Shown one piece after another: positions 11,104-21,890 of a stretch of 64,000 nt of DNA. Source of the stretch: Argopecten irradians (taxonomy: Eukaryota > Mollusca > Bivalvia > Pectinida > Pectinidae); the NCBI RefSeq assembly GCF_041381155.1, contig NC_091143.1, positions 30,877,331-30,941,330 on the forward strand, read 5' to 3'. The notes under the pieces are model-generated. The model worked only from the letters and a program-made list of their open reading frames with translations, was not told the DNA's origin and did not search any database. The position numbers and the translations under genes were made by a program. Positions within the stretch are counted from its first letter, which is position 1, and the number at the start of each line of letters is the position of its first letter.

Positions 11104-12029
11104 TTAACAGAAACTAACAGAAAGCATAACAAAACATCCCAAAGAAGGCTGTTGAAAAAAATAAAACTTTTGGAACATTCATGGTAACTTTATCAAAATG
11201 TACAGAGTTGCCCACTGAATAGACTCAAATATCGAAATCAAGTAATACGACGGTAAACTTATCCGACACCAATAGTATGATATATAGTAATTAAATACCC
11301 TGATCTAGACTTGTCATCTCACGACTTCTTGGAATGTAATGTTGCTAAGAGAAATTGAAAATGAACCAATTGTTGTCAAGAAAACTGTTGAGCAGACAGA
11401 AAATTCGGTCGTATACTGTGACCAACTTTCCATTTCAACAACTGCACTGTAATGATTCATAATTAACAGTGATATTTTTAGTTTGACTCTTTAAATTTTA
11501 TAAAAAAAATCAACTAAATCAAAGTGCCAAGGCCACTCATAGATGCTGTGAATGAAGGACTCAAACAAAGGAATAAAGAAGTTGGCTTTCATTTAAATAT
11601 AGAATTTAGTAAACTATATATAAGTGTGCAGTGTTGAATTTCGGAGTTTAATAAAAAAAAATATTTACGATATACCGTATTTATTTTATGAAATTTGAAG
11701 TTTTTCAAGAACAATAATTTGAATAACTTATTATCCTGATATAACTATTAATAAATTTTATTTCTAAATTATTTTTGAAATAACGATTTCAACACTTATG
11801 AAACCGTTCAGAATTTGAGTATCATTTTTTTATAATTCTTTATCAATTGCTAAATTATCAATTTCTTCAATGTCTCTTTAAAGACAAAAAAAAAATAAGT
11901 AAACATTTTCGTATCTTAATATCCACTTAACATTGAAGAATATTTTCGGAAAAAATATAACATTAGAAATATTACCATTTCCGGATATGTTCTGGTTTCC
12001 TTTTTAGAAAACTAACATTGGTTACTTTG
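11104..12029. other. AT-rich sequence, no gene recognised
   Basis: The stretch is very AT-rich. A short open stretch near 11341-11455 (LLREIENEPIVVKKTVEQ and following) looks more protein-like than its surroundings but is too short to call. No splice sites or motifs support an exon. Confidence 0.4.
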
Positions 12030-12410
12030 ACGACTTTTGACTAATAAATCATGGCCAGATACTTTTGCCAAATAAAAGGTACATTATTTCATTACGTATA
12101 TCACTCGGATTTCTTTTAAATTCACAAGAACGCTAGCCGTTAACATCAAGAAAACTTCATGTAATGTATCGGACTTTAGCAAGTTATTCGTAAGCCTAAA
12201 AGTAACTGGTTGGCGAGATATTATCGTGCAGAACATTTATCGTGAGTTTTGCTTTGCCGACTTTTGACTTATAATAAAACATGGCCATATATGTTTGTCA
12301 AGTAAATGGTACATTATTTGGTTACTTATAACAGTCAAATTTCTTTTGAATTCATAAGAACGCTATCATCAAGAAAACTTCCTGCAATACATCGGACTTT
12401 AGCAAGTCTT
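12030..12410 (+). repeat. Diverged tandem duplication, ~225 bp period
   Basis: The block 12030-12200 (CGACTTTTGACT, AATCATGGCCA, GGTACATTATTT, AAGAACGCTAG, CATCAAGAAAACTTC, ATCGGACTTTAGCAAGT) is repeated in the same order at 12254-12410. Identity is high but interrupted by indels. No coding sequence is seen. Confidence 0.8.
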
Positions 12411-12553
12411 CATAAGGCTACCGTACATTACACGGCAATATAAGTTCATTTGTCACTTTAATTTGCTCGTACATAAAAAGATCTATATTATCATTATATT
12501 TTATAAGTTTATGTTGATAGATTTGGTACTTTTTCCCTTTCAATATACCGCAG

Positions 12554-12645
12554 TTGTCGACAAACCAAAGACAAAACTCCCAGTGACAGATCAAGAGAGG
12601 AGGCACGTACTCAAAACTATTTACTGCGCAATAATATCTCAGATA
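12554..12645 (+). other. Candidate exon, function unknown
   Basis: A pyrimidine-rich tract and ACCGCAG (AG to 12553) precede an open stretch VVDKPKTKLPVTDQERRHVL and following, closing at a stop at 12643-12645. The composition is more protein-like than the flanks. A second GC-richer open stretch lies at about 12756-12869 (KSVAEEDSEEGVVRDFREIS), followed by GTAATA. Neither matches a family I recognise. They could belong to the Crypton-like element or to a host gene. Confidence 0.25.
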
Positions 12646-13199
12646 TAGTTCGTCAATACAACCAACACAAAAAACTTTATAAGCGTTATAAGAACATTCT
12701 TTTGCAATTACTTTCCTAACATTTGATTACAATAATCGATCATTAGCATGAATTACGTAAAATTTAAATAAACATACACAATCCAAAATACACCGAAAGT
12801 CTGTCGCGGAGGAAGACAGCGAAGAAGGCGTTGTTCGTGATTTTCGGGAGATCAGTGTTCTCGCAGTAATAAAAATATCATAGAGTCCCAACTGAACACT
12901 TAAAACACTCCATCCATGGTGTATACGTATGTACAAATTATATGTCTGTGGTTTTGAATATTGGGGTTTTATTTTTTCATACCATCAAGTATTACGTGAA
13001 ATGAACAAACCAACTTTTAATTTTCATCGCGGAGTGGTTTCATTGTTTTGATGTGCACAGGCTCTCCGAGCGTACCTAAGAATGCTGTTTCACAGCATCA
13101 AAAACTGAGTCGCTATTTTTTTTCTTTGAAAAATGTCATGTGAAGTACTGAATATAGAATCATGGCCCTTTCCCTCGTCATCAACTCGGGGACTATACC

Positions 13200-13445
13200 T
13201 CGCATGTTAATTGCTACCGAGAAGCATCACTTAACCTGGTCTTTGTAATTTGTTTACTCATAGCAATCTATTTTATCATGCATGCATATTATATTTTGTC
13301 AATACAATACTTTCCTTTACGCAATTTTAAATCTTCCTCTTCGTTGTCGCCATTTTCTCATAGTATGCAAATCGCCTCTTATCTCGACGGATTGCTATAT
13401 TTTGGTAGATAATTAAATTTATTCATTTGTTGAAAACATCTAGGT
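13200..13445 (+). repeat. Third copy of the element spacer
   Basis: TGCTACCGAGAAGCATCACTT, followed by CAATCTATTTTATCATGCATGC and ending near TTGAAAACATCTAGGTA, is a near-identical direct copy of 10128-10380. A third, more diverged relative is at about 9672-9960. The two closest copies flank 10.38-13.2 kb, the interval that contains the Crypton-like fragment. Confidence 0.85.
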
Positions 13446-13945
13446 AGCCTGGTCCAAATAAGACAAGACAAGCTAATTTCCCGAATAGAAATTTATTATG
13501 AATCACAAGCATAGACAATTGATCAAGCACGTAAATATATGTAAATGGGGTGAAGTAAGCTAGTGCTCCACTCGAATTAAAATGTCTCTGGTAGTATGAA
13601 ATAACGGATAACACTGCACCCCAAGTAAACGTAAACTGATAACATAATCTTGCACAATAAGCAAAATAAGTGAGACGGACGAGCAGCATAACACATATAT
13701 ATTAGCTACTAAATGAATTAAAGAAAGAGCCCAAAATACATTTAGTACAAATAAACTCAACATAAACATTGGTTACCTGGCATATACACAATATATTAAA
13801 ACACGGTACACACTTCAAGATGAACCCCCTCAAAAAAAAAAAGAAAGAAAGAAAAATAAAATAATAATAATTAAAAACTGCGGGAAGCTGACCAGGAAAA
13901 GCAAACGTAAGGCTACATATGAAGGCTCGCGGTTTTCATTCTCCT

Positions 13946-14860
13946 TCAAACCCGGAGTTTGTCCTCCAAGGAAAAATCTAGATACTGTTTGTAGGCATCA
14001 CTAGCCCAATTCCCTTGTGTTTGAATCATCTCCCCTGGAACTCCTAAAGAAAAGGCCCAAGTAGCCCCACCACTACGAAAACTATGGGAGGAAAAGGCTG
14101 AAGCATCCAGGCCTACCTGACTTAGGAGGCCTCTTAGCTTGAGTTGAAATGTCATGTAACTAATCGGTTCTTTCCTCCTATCCTTCTTGACAAAAAAGGC
14201 AGGATCCCCCGAATCGCATGGGATTAAAGCTCTCATCTGGTTGAAAGCACTGAATGGACAGAGAGGAGAACCTGGAATGGGAGTCTGCTGTCAAACTGAT
14301 GGGTTTTGGACCACTTAAGGACTACTAAAATGTCCTGACAAAGTAAGTGTCTGGAAGGATTAAACTTCCTTGACGTTTCTTGCATTAAATTAGACTTACG
14401 CAGCATGAGAAAAAAGCTCAATAAAAACATACATCCGTCTGGTCCGAGTGATCTACGCGAGCATGCAACATATGGAGAATATGAGGGGTGATGGGCAAGG
14501 CCTGTTTAGGACAGTGAGGGTTTAACCTCGCAGAGCCTTTAACACCAAATTGAGATCGTTGTATCTAATATCATAATCTAAGTTCATTAAGATATGAAGG
14601 GTTTTAACACCCCCTATGTAGTAAAGCACTTCTTAAAAACTGCGATTAAAGGCAAATGAGTTATGTGCTGGCTGGTAGCGGTTGCCGAAGAAAGGCATCA
14701 CAAAAGAGGAAGTAAGACTTCCGTTGAGTGCATAAGTTTTTGTAAGTTCCCTCCGCAAACGCTGCTTAAGTAGTAACCTTGAGGCCTTTCTTGAGTTGTG
14801 CCCACGCAGAGTCTGGAAGGATGAAACGAGGCTATACTAACGACTAAAATGAGGGTGAAC
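13946..14860 (-). pseudogene. DIRS-like tyrosine recombinase (YR), degenerate
   Basis: Minus-strand frames give, in order: an N-terminal SAM-like part (LKKGLK, FAEGTYKN, FCDAF); a linker (GVKTLHILMNLDYDIRYN, LKGSARLNPHCPKQALPITP); a catalytic box-I region (FLLSFFLMLRKSNLM, with the Arg of MLRKSN); and the C-terminal box HSFRSGGATWAF (H-x-x-R) with the nucleophile in DAYKQYLDFS. The family cuts and rejoins DNA through that Tyr. The order is right but the frame shifts at about 14236-14280 and the N-terminal part has several stops, so it is non-functional. It is the last gene of the decayed retroelement extending to 17120. Confidence 0.85.
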
Positions 14861-15099
14861 CACAGCTAATATAAATATATAAGCACAATGACCAATCAAA
14901 TTATCAGGAGTTAGAAAAGGAGAACAGGTTTGAGGGGACCTCCTCTACAAGCTCGATATCCTTGGTAAGGCGAAAGAACTCCTGCTAGTGAGCTTGACTC
15001 AAGTGCCACCTGGAAAGGTGGTCTGGGAGGCGATTGTCCACCCAGCAATGTGTCGAGCTCTGATCTCGAATTCAAAACAGGCGGTAAAGCAACAAATCT

Positions 15100-15470
15100 C
15101 TCGAAGACAACTTTGCATCAACTCCACCTTTGACTGAACATATCGAGGACCGGTACCATAGTTTCGTTATCACACCATATGACTATGCGCTTACCTTTAA
15201 AGGCCTTAGCCAAAAGCTTGATACTTACCATAACCGTCAGTAACTCCAATGCATTGGTACTTGGTGAAAGTTGGATAATAACTTAAGGGAACTTCGTATG
15301 AAAATATTTCCCGCTAGAGTAACCTCACCCGCCTTAGAATCAGGCGTATGAGGCAAACTCCTCATCAGGGTTTGACAAAAATTCTAAAGACATGATAGAC
15401 ACTCCGTTGCATCTTTTTAAAAATATATGCCACCACAGAATGTCTTTCCTGACCTGACTTGGTATTGTAT
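15100..15470 (-). pseudogene. DIRS-like RT connection and RNase H domain, degenerate
   Basis: Minus-strand reading gives DILWWHIFLKRCNGVSIMSL (the connection motif with WW and NG), then NALELLTVMVSIKLLAK and GKRIVIWCDNETMVPVLDMF. The ELL and WCDN motifs are those of RNase H domains of DIRS retrotransposons, which degrade the RNA strand after reverse transcription. The frame shifts between these blocks. It lies upstream, in element sense, of the tyrosine recombinase, the gene order of DIRS elements. Its missing upstream part resumes at 16745 after the SINE array. Confidence 0.75.
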
Positions 15471-15484
15471 AGCGGCAAAATGAT

Positions 15485-16745
15485 TGTTTGTTTGTTTAAT
15501 TATTTTAAAGTCCTATTAACAGCCAGGGTCATTTAAGGACAGCCTCCCATGTATGCAGTGTGTAGCGTGTGTGAAGTGCGAGGTGCGTTTTTTGGGAGAC
15601 TGCGGTACATGTATGTTCATGTTGTGTCTTCTTGTATAGTGGAACTGTTGCCCTTTTCATGAGTGCTATATCACTGAAGCATGCCACCTTATACACCAAG
15701 CAACAGACTCCACCCGGTCACATTATACTGACAACGGGCGAACCAGTCGTCCCACTACCGGTATGTTGAGCATTAATCAGGAGCAGAAACTAGCACTTTT
15801 ATAGACTTTGGTGTGTCTCGGCCAGGGGACAGAACCCAGAGCCTTCCTAACAGGGGCGAGCGCTCAACTCAAGGCCAAAAGTGAAGCGGTGCCAAGGGAG
15901 GCATTAGGAAAGATAAAGTCGGTTAGGAAGCTTGTTCGTTTTGTTTGTTTGATTAATTAACGTCCTATTCACAGCTATGGTCATGTAGGGACGGCCTCCC
16001 ATGAATGCTGTGTGTTGTGTGTATGTTGTGTGAGGTGCGTGTTTTGGGAAACTGCGATTTATTAATTTTAGTGTCTTCTTGTATAGTGAATCTGTTGCCC
16101 TTTTTATAGTGCTATATCATTGAAGCATGCCACCGAAGACATCAAGCAACAGACTCCACCCGGTCACATTATACTGACAACGGGCGAACCAGTCGTCCCA
16201 CTCCCTGCAAGCTGAGCGCTAAAGAGGAGCAGAAACTACCACTTTTATAGACTTTGGTGTCTTGGCTAGGGGACAGAACCCAGAGTCTTCCTCACAGGGG
16301 CGAACGCGCATCTCAAGGCCAAGAGTGGAGCGGTGCCAAGGGAGGCATTAGGAAAGATAAAGTCAGTTAGGAAGTTTGTTTGTTTTGTTTGATTCATTAA
16401 CGTCCTATTAATAGCCATGGTCATGTAAGGACGGCCTCCCATGCATGCAGTGTGTTGAGTGTATGTTGTGTGAGGTGCGTGGTTTTGGAGACTTCGGTAT
16501 ATTAATGTATTATACTGAAAACGGGCTAACCAGTCATCCCTCTCCCTGTATGCTGAGCGCTAAGCAGGAGCAGAAACCACCACTTTTATAGACTTTGGTG
16601 TGTCTTGGCCAGGGGACAGAACCCAGAGCGGGTAGGAAGAAAACAACAGATAAGGTCCTAAATTTAGTCGCCTTTTACGATCATGCAATAGGGGCAGCAG
16701 GTACAATTCTAACGCACTACCTGCAGGGCAACTGGCCTAATGGAA
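15485..16745 (-). repeat. Tandem array of three SINE-like copies
   Basis: Three head-to-tail copies, at about 15485-15929, 15930-16372 and 16373-16745, share blocks such as GACGGCCTCCCATG, GCATGCCACC, CGGGCGAACCAGTCGTCCCA and GGGACAGAACCCAGAG. Taking the (AAAC)n tail as the 3' end, all lie on the minus strand. Copies 1 and 2 start at the same internal point (CTTCCTAAC); copy 3 has an intact head (GCAGCAGGTACAATTCTAACG in reverse) but an internal deletion. The array interrupts the DIRS-like reverse transcriptase. Confidence 0.85.
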
Positions 16746-17120
16746 CGAAGCCAATTCAAAATCCGACAAATGAAAAGCCTACCCGATCGCACACAAGTTT
16801 CTACGAATTAAAACTTCCCTAAAAGGGATCGGATTTCCTTCTTGGAAACCTGATCCTTATCCAACCAGTCAACAATTAACAATCCTATCTCTTGCAGCCG
16901 GAACTCTGGAATCTCGAAGACCAGATGTTCCTTATCAATCAGGACCCCTTACAACACCATATGAGTGGCTGGTGGCTCCGCCTTCTGCGGAGACTCTATA
17001 AAGCCACACTTCGCTAAACGACACCCTAATCTAAAAAAGCCAAATCCGTAAAACATGCGTGCTCGGGCCCGGCAAAACCATCTAAATAATTGAGAATTTG
17101 AAAGCCCTCTTGTTACATGA
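16746..17120 (-). pseudogene. DIRS-like reverse transcriptase fragment
   Basis: Minus-strand frames read ILNYLDGFAGPEHACF, FIESPQKAEPPATHMV, GVLIDKEHLVFEIPEF and IVDWLDKDQVSKKEIRSLLG, then ETCVRSGRLFI. These correspond to the YLDD catalytic box and the following conserved blocks of DIRS reverse transcriptases. The second catalytic Asp is replaced by Gly (YLDG), and frameshifts separate the blocks, so it is dead. It is cut upstream by the repeat starting at 17124 and downstream by the SINE array. Together with the RNase H and recombinase pieces it forms one minus-strand element. Confidence 0.8.
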
Positions 17121-17123
17121 AGA

Positions 17124-18334
17124 AACAAGAGGCCCAGAGGGCCTGTATCGCTCACCTGGTTTGTAATGCTAAGTAATGTTCTGGATACAGGTTCATTGTT
17201 TCTTTTCTGAAGGAATTTGAATATTTACCTCTAATTCCCCTATTGGGCCCCACCCCTCCTGCCCCTGGGGGCTCAGCGTCAAAATTTATACAAGTTCTGT
17301 TCCCCTTCCCCAAAGGATGTTTGTGGCCAAATTTGGTCACAATGCATGCAGAACTCTAGGACAAGTAGCGATTTTTAGGATTTACCTCTAATTCCCCTAT
17401 TGGGCCCCGCTCCTCCTGTCCCCGGGGGGTCAGAGCCAAAATTTATACAACTTCTGTTCCCCTTAGCCCAAGGATGTTTGTGGCCAAATTTGGTTACAAT
17501 CCATGCAGAACTCTAACACAAGTAGCGATTTAAAGGATTTACCTCTAATTCCCCTAATGGGCCCTGCCCCTGGGGATCATAGCCAAATATTTTTCAAGTT
17601 CTGTTCCACTTCCACCAAGGATGTTTGTGGCCAAATTTATTTACAATCCATGCAGAATTCCAAGAAAAGTAGCGATATATAGGATTTACCTCAAATTCCC
17701 CTATTGGGCCCCGCCCCTCCTGCCCCTGGGGGGGGGGGGGGAAGGGGGGTCAGAGCCAAAATTTATACAAGTTCTGTTCCCCTTCCCCCAAGGATGTTTG
17801 TGGCCAAATTTGGTTACAATCCATGTTGAACTCTATGACTAGCAGCGATTTAAAGGAAATGTTGACGGACAGACGGACGGACGCCGCGCAATGACGGACC
17901 GGTGAGTAGAGCTGTTATCATATATCGGCATCACGATATATCACGATTGTAGAGAAGAGACGACGATATCGTTAAAAAACTTATATCTACGATATCGTCG
18001 TCAGCCGTAACCCATCATGTGTTAGTTGGAAAGGAAACAAAAACATTGCACTGTCGGACACGGACAGAATCTGATTGACTTGTAAGCAAACATCTAATTG
18101 AAAGTATAACAAATAAATGTTTGTTTTGATGAATGTTTCACTTTATTTATTTACAAATTACACTCTATATTGTACTTTCATGATTGGTCCCCCAAACATG
18201 ACTTATATTTCCATAAATTCCTTTTATATTTTACTTGGCAAAAATCGCGATATTATCATGACGATATCGTCAAATTTTGACGATATCGCGATGCACATTT
18301 TCTCTACGATAACAGCTCTACCGGTGAGCTAAAA
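17124..18334 (+). mobile_element. Helentron/DINE-like tandem-core element, family A
   Basis: The 5' end is AACAAGAGGCCCAGAGGGCC, whose AGGCCC-AGA-GGGCCT is a short hairpin, followed by CGCTCACCTGG. The core is about four tandem units of 130-170 bp (each with ATTTACCTCTAATTCCCCTA, GGGCCCCGCCCCTCC and GATGTTTGTGGCCAAATTTG). The 3' end is a CGGACAGACGGACGGACG block and CCGGTGAGCTAAAA, complementary to the 5' CTCACCTGG. Subterminal inverted repeats, a tandem core and a 3' end close to CTAA resemble Helentron-derived DINE-1/HINE and bivalve pearl-type elements. It has no coding capacity. It interrupts the DIRS-like reverse transcriptase and carries a nested hAT MITE at 17907-18320. Confidence 0.75.
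17907..18320. mobile_element. hAT-type MITE nested in the tandem-core element
   Basis: This 414 bp element is bounded by perfect 13 bp terminal inverted repeats, TAGAGCTGTTATC and GATAACAGCTCTA. It is flanked by identical 8 bp CCGGTGAG (17899-17906 and 18321-18328). An 8 bp target duplication with TAGAG-type ends is diagnostic of the hAT superfamily. The interior is AT-rich with many CGATATCG-like palindromes. Removing it joins the host element's 3' end cleanly. The apparent frame inside (18117-18332) is not a gene. Confidence 0.92.
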
Positions 18335-18363
18335 CATCACACAAGTGACTCTTTGACAATATA

Positions 18364-18705
18364 TGCTGCTGGACAAAACACCCCACCCGGTCACATTATA
18401 TTGACAACGGGCCAACCAGTCGTCCCACTCCCTGTATGCTGAGCGCTAAGCAGGAGTAGAAACTACCACTTTTAAAGACTTTGGTGTGTCTCGGCTAGGG
18501 GACAGAACCCAGAGCCTTCCTCACAGGGGCGAACGCTCAACTAAAGGCCAAAAGTGAGGCGGTGCCAAGGGAGGCATTAGGAAAGATAAAGTCACTTAGG
18601 AAGAAGAGAAAAGATAAGATCCTAAATTTAGTCGCCTTTTACGATCATGCAATAGGGGCAGCAGGTACAATTCTAATGCCCTACCTGCAGGGCAGCGGTG
18701 ATTTT
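18364..18705 (-). repeat. SINE-like copy, tail end missing
   Basis: The copy covers the 5' two thirds of the family (in element sense), from CCCTGCAGGTAGGGC back to the ACCGGGTGGGGTG block. It abuts the end of the tandem-core element within about 30 bp. It is close to the family consensus and so relatively young. Confidence 0.85.
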
Positions 18706-19273
18706 CTCAAACACATCCTCAAAACATGTATAAGGTGACCGTGTGTTTCAATGTCATCAGCCTCGACCAGCGATTCTTTTTGTTTTTTATTACTGTTTGC
18801 TTTTTTGATGTCAAATACATTTTAATTGGATCTAATAACAACTCTTTATTATCATTTTGAATCCGACAACGAGGAAACTTTGTTTACACTTCATACAGTA
18901 GGCCAACCGAGTAGGCTAATGACGAGCATGATATTGTCATCAGTTAATGCTAGCATATAATTTGGACTACATTTAGTAAAAGTTCAGTTACCATATGCGC
19001 GATTACTTAAGTGTTAAACAATAGATTGAAAATGACAATATCTAACCTGTAATGTTACACAAAAAAGTCATGCAAGTGGAGTGCCTGAGCCAATGTGTAG
19101 GGGTACTACAGCAGTATACCGTAGTTTAATTAGTATTGAACATAAATTACATTATAATCTTCTCCATCATCTTGAGATATTCTGTCTACCTGACAGACCC
19201 ATACTTTATTTGTTTTCTTCCATACTGTAAAGGGAAATTGGTTAAATTCAGTTTGTTGTTTTGATTAAATTAA
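18706..19273. other. No feature recognised
   Basis: Non-repetitive AT-rich sequence by eye. No open frame, splice-site pair or repeat is supported. Confidence 0.4.
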
Positions 19274-19843
19274 AGGGACAATTCAGTCTAAGAGAACATT
19301 AGAATTTGTACATATATCGGGAAAAAACCCATTTCTAACGGAAATAAGATCAGTCGGTTTTACTGTGATATGCCAGAAATGTCCATGGTGGTGAGTTGCT
19401 TGCGAAATGTTCAAACTCGCTCGCTGTCCGCCATTACACATTGTGGTCGAAAATCTTGTATACCGAACCCTGTCCCTTGCTGGTAGAGTAATGCTGCTTT
19501 TGTCTAGAACTGCTCCAATCGCTCTGACAGTAGAGTGTTTACCTTATTATGTGAATTGTCTTGCCTAAAAATCATTTTTATCACCTCCTCAGTGGTTATG
19601 TAGTTTATTTGATTAATGTGCATGACTTTGGCTCGGGTATGGGTAGAGCGTACATATTGTACCTGCTTAATCGTATTGATCAACGATTTGTAATTACAAC
19701 AGTATCAATTAAAATACTAAACAATGACGGGGAATTTGTGAATATTTTGTGTTATATGTTTCATAAGAAATGCAAAACAATACATTTATTCCGTATTTTG
19801 CTTCTTAGTTATGCAAAAGAATTAGCCTGAGTGAATTGCCCCT
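19274..19843. mobile_element. TTAA-flanked MITE, AGGGACAATTCA ends (copy 1)
   Basis: The element lies between TTAA (19270-19273) and TTAA (19844-19847). Its ends are AGGGACAATTCAGTC and, in reverse complement, AGGGGCAATTCACTC, giving about 13 of 15 matching terminal bases. A TTAA target with short inverted ends suggests a piggyBac-type non-autonomous element. A second copy of the same family lies inverted at about 39235-39683. The 89-codon frame inside is not a gene. Confidence 0.75.
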
Positions 19844-20080
19844 TTAATGTCCTATTAAAAGCCAGTGTCATTTAAGGATGGCCTCCCATGTATGCAGTGT
19901 GTGGCATTTATGAAGTGTGTGGTTTGCGTTTTGGGAGATTGCAGTATATATGTTATGTGTCTTCTTGTAATAAAGCAACTCTATTTACAATGCTATCGCA
20001 TATCTCAAAGTAGCATGTCGCCAAATGTACCAAACAAGCACACCCCACCCAGTCAGGTTTTACTGACAACAGGGAAACCT
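19844..20080 (-). repeat. Old SINE-like copy
   Basis: Tail-proximal half of the family: CCTATTAAAAGCCAGTGTCA, GGCCTCCCATGTATGCAG and TGACAACAGGGAAACC are recognisable but diverged, so this is an old insertion next to the TTAA element. Confidence 0.75.
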
Positions 20081-20338
20081 GTGATTCCTATGCATTGATG
20101 ACGTCAAGTCTTTGTCTATTGCATGTGAGTTGTCTTTTCTCTGTCCCAGTAAATGAACCGTGGGATAAATCTTTCAAGTAAAAGTATATAATTTTATTTG
20201 CTAGATACACAATGTATTTGGAAGTTTCACATGAGAAAAAAGTATGAAGAATACATTAATTAAATGCTTATACATATAGATAGATGAATGAAATTAATTT
20301 GTTTCAGGACAAGTCATCTACTGACCTATGTTCTTCAA

Positions 20339-20755
20339 GTAGGGCGTTAGAATTGTACCTGCTGCCCCTTTTGCATGATCGTACGAGGCGACTAAATTTA
20401 TGATCTTATCTTTTCTTTCTTCCTAAATTACTTTATTCTTCCTAACGTCTCCCTTGACACCACCTCACTTTTTGCCTTTAGCTGAGCGCTCGCCCATGTG
20501 AGGAAGGCTCTGGGTTATCTCCCCTGGTCTTGACACACTTGTTGCTTGGTGTCTTCGGCGGCATGCTTCAGTGATATAGCACTATAAAAAGGGCAACAGT
20601 TACACTATACAAGAAGACACTACATGAATACACCGCAGTCTCCCAAAACACGCACCTCGCACAACATACACGCAACACACCGCATACACGGGAGGCCGTC
20701 CTTACATGACCATAGCTATTAGTAGGACGTTAATTAACCAAACAAACAAAATCAC
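20339..20755 (+). repeat. SINE-like copy
   Basis: The copy starts AGGGCGTTAGAATTGTACC and ends ACGTTAATTAACCAAACAAAC, with an internal deletion between the GGGTTATCTCCCCTGG and CACTTGTTGCTTGGTGTCTT blocks. The tail is (AAAC)n. Confidence 0.85.
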
Positions 20756-21355
20756 CGTACCATACGCTCAGGAATCCGTCAACAGAATGGCCATGCCCGA
20801 TCAAGGGACAGTGCATTGCAGTTTGCAAAGTGAGAAATGATGTCTCACCTAGCTGCTGGTGGTTTCTGTAAAGTTGGTAAATCCTGGTAAGTGTTCTGGT
20901 TTTGTTTATTTATATATTTTCATAGCAATAGTTTAAAAAAAACCAGGTAGCATTTTCCCAAAATAAACAACAGTGTGTTGTGCATTGTTGTTTTGCACCG
21001 TAAACAACATGACTTGATTATAAATCTATTTTTGCTTATGTTAAGTGGTGGTTTAAAGTTCTTGTATTTGGTTTTTACTTTAACAGGTATACTCCTGCAC
21101 CAAACATCACCGAAACAGGGCAAAGTAAGGCAGTTCAGCACTTTCTTGGAAATAGTGCCTATGGCAGTCAAGAGACGAAAAAAACATTGCGTTAAATGAA
21201 AAGAACAGCAGGTGGTAATTATTTGGTAAGACAGGCGAAACAATCGGAGGAAAAAAGAACCTTATAGTGTGCATCGTTAGTTGTTGCAGTAACACTTGAT
21301 CAAATAAACCTGGGAAAGTTTAGTTAGGATCATTGTATGTAATGCTTTCCTTAAA
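20756..21355. other. No gene recognised
   Basis: AT-rich sequence with overlapping frames on both strands, none with motif or splice support. A candidate acceptor context occurs near 21080, but no exon can be defended. Confidence 0.35.
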
Positions 21356-21890
21356 GTTTGTTTGTTTGATTAATTAACGTCCTATTAACAGCCAGGGTCA
21401 TGTAAGGACGGCCTCCCATGTGTGCGGTGTGTTGCGTGTATTGTTGTGCGAGGTGCGTGTTTTGGGAGACTGCGGTATATTCATGTTGTGTCATCTTGTA
21501 TAGTGGAACTTTTGCCCTTTATATAGTGCTATATCACTGAAGCATGCCGCCGAAGACACCAAGCAACACACCCCACCCGGTCACATTATACTGACAACGG
21601 GCGAACCAGTCGTCACACTCCCTGTATGCTAAGCAGGAGCAGAAACTACCACTTTTAAAGACTTTGGTGTGTCTCGACCAGGGGACAGAACCCAGAGCCT
21701 TTCTCATAGGGGCGAACGCTCAACTCAGGGTCAAAAGTAAAAGTAAGGCGGTGCCAAGGGAGGCATTAGGAAAGATGAAGTCAGTTAGGAAGAAGAGAAA
21801 AGATAAAATCCTAAATTTAGTCGCCTTTTACGATCATATAATAGGGGCAGCAGGTACAATTCTAACGGCCTAAAATGTACATGCAGGGCC
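21356..21890 (-). repeat. Near full-length SINE-like copy
   Basis: The copy runs from the tail (GTTTGTTTGATTAATTAACG) to the head (GGCAGCAGGTACAATTCTAACG) with few indels. It is useful for defining the family on the minus strand. Confidence 0.9.

Noticed and set aside
16595..16822. 75-codon frame and similar frames containing GTEPRA
   Set aside because: The recurring peptide (CLGQGTEPRA and similar) is a translation of the SINE-like family block GGGGACAGAACCCAGAG, seen in many copies with no conserved flanks.
18117..18332. 71-codon frame
   Set aside because: It lies wholly inside the hAT MITE and crosses its terminal repeat and target duplication.
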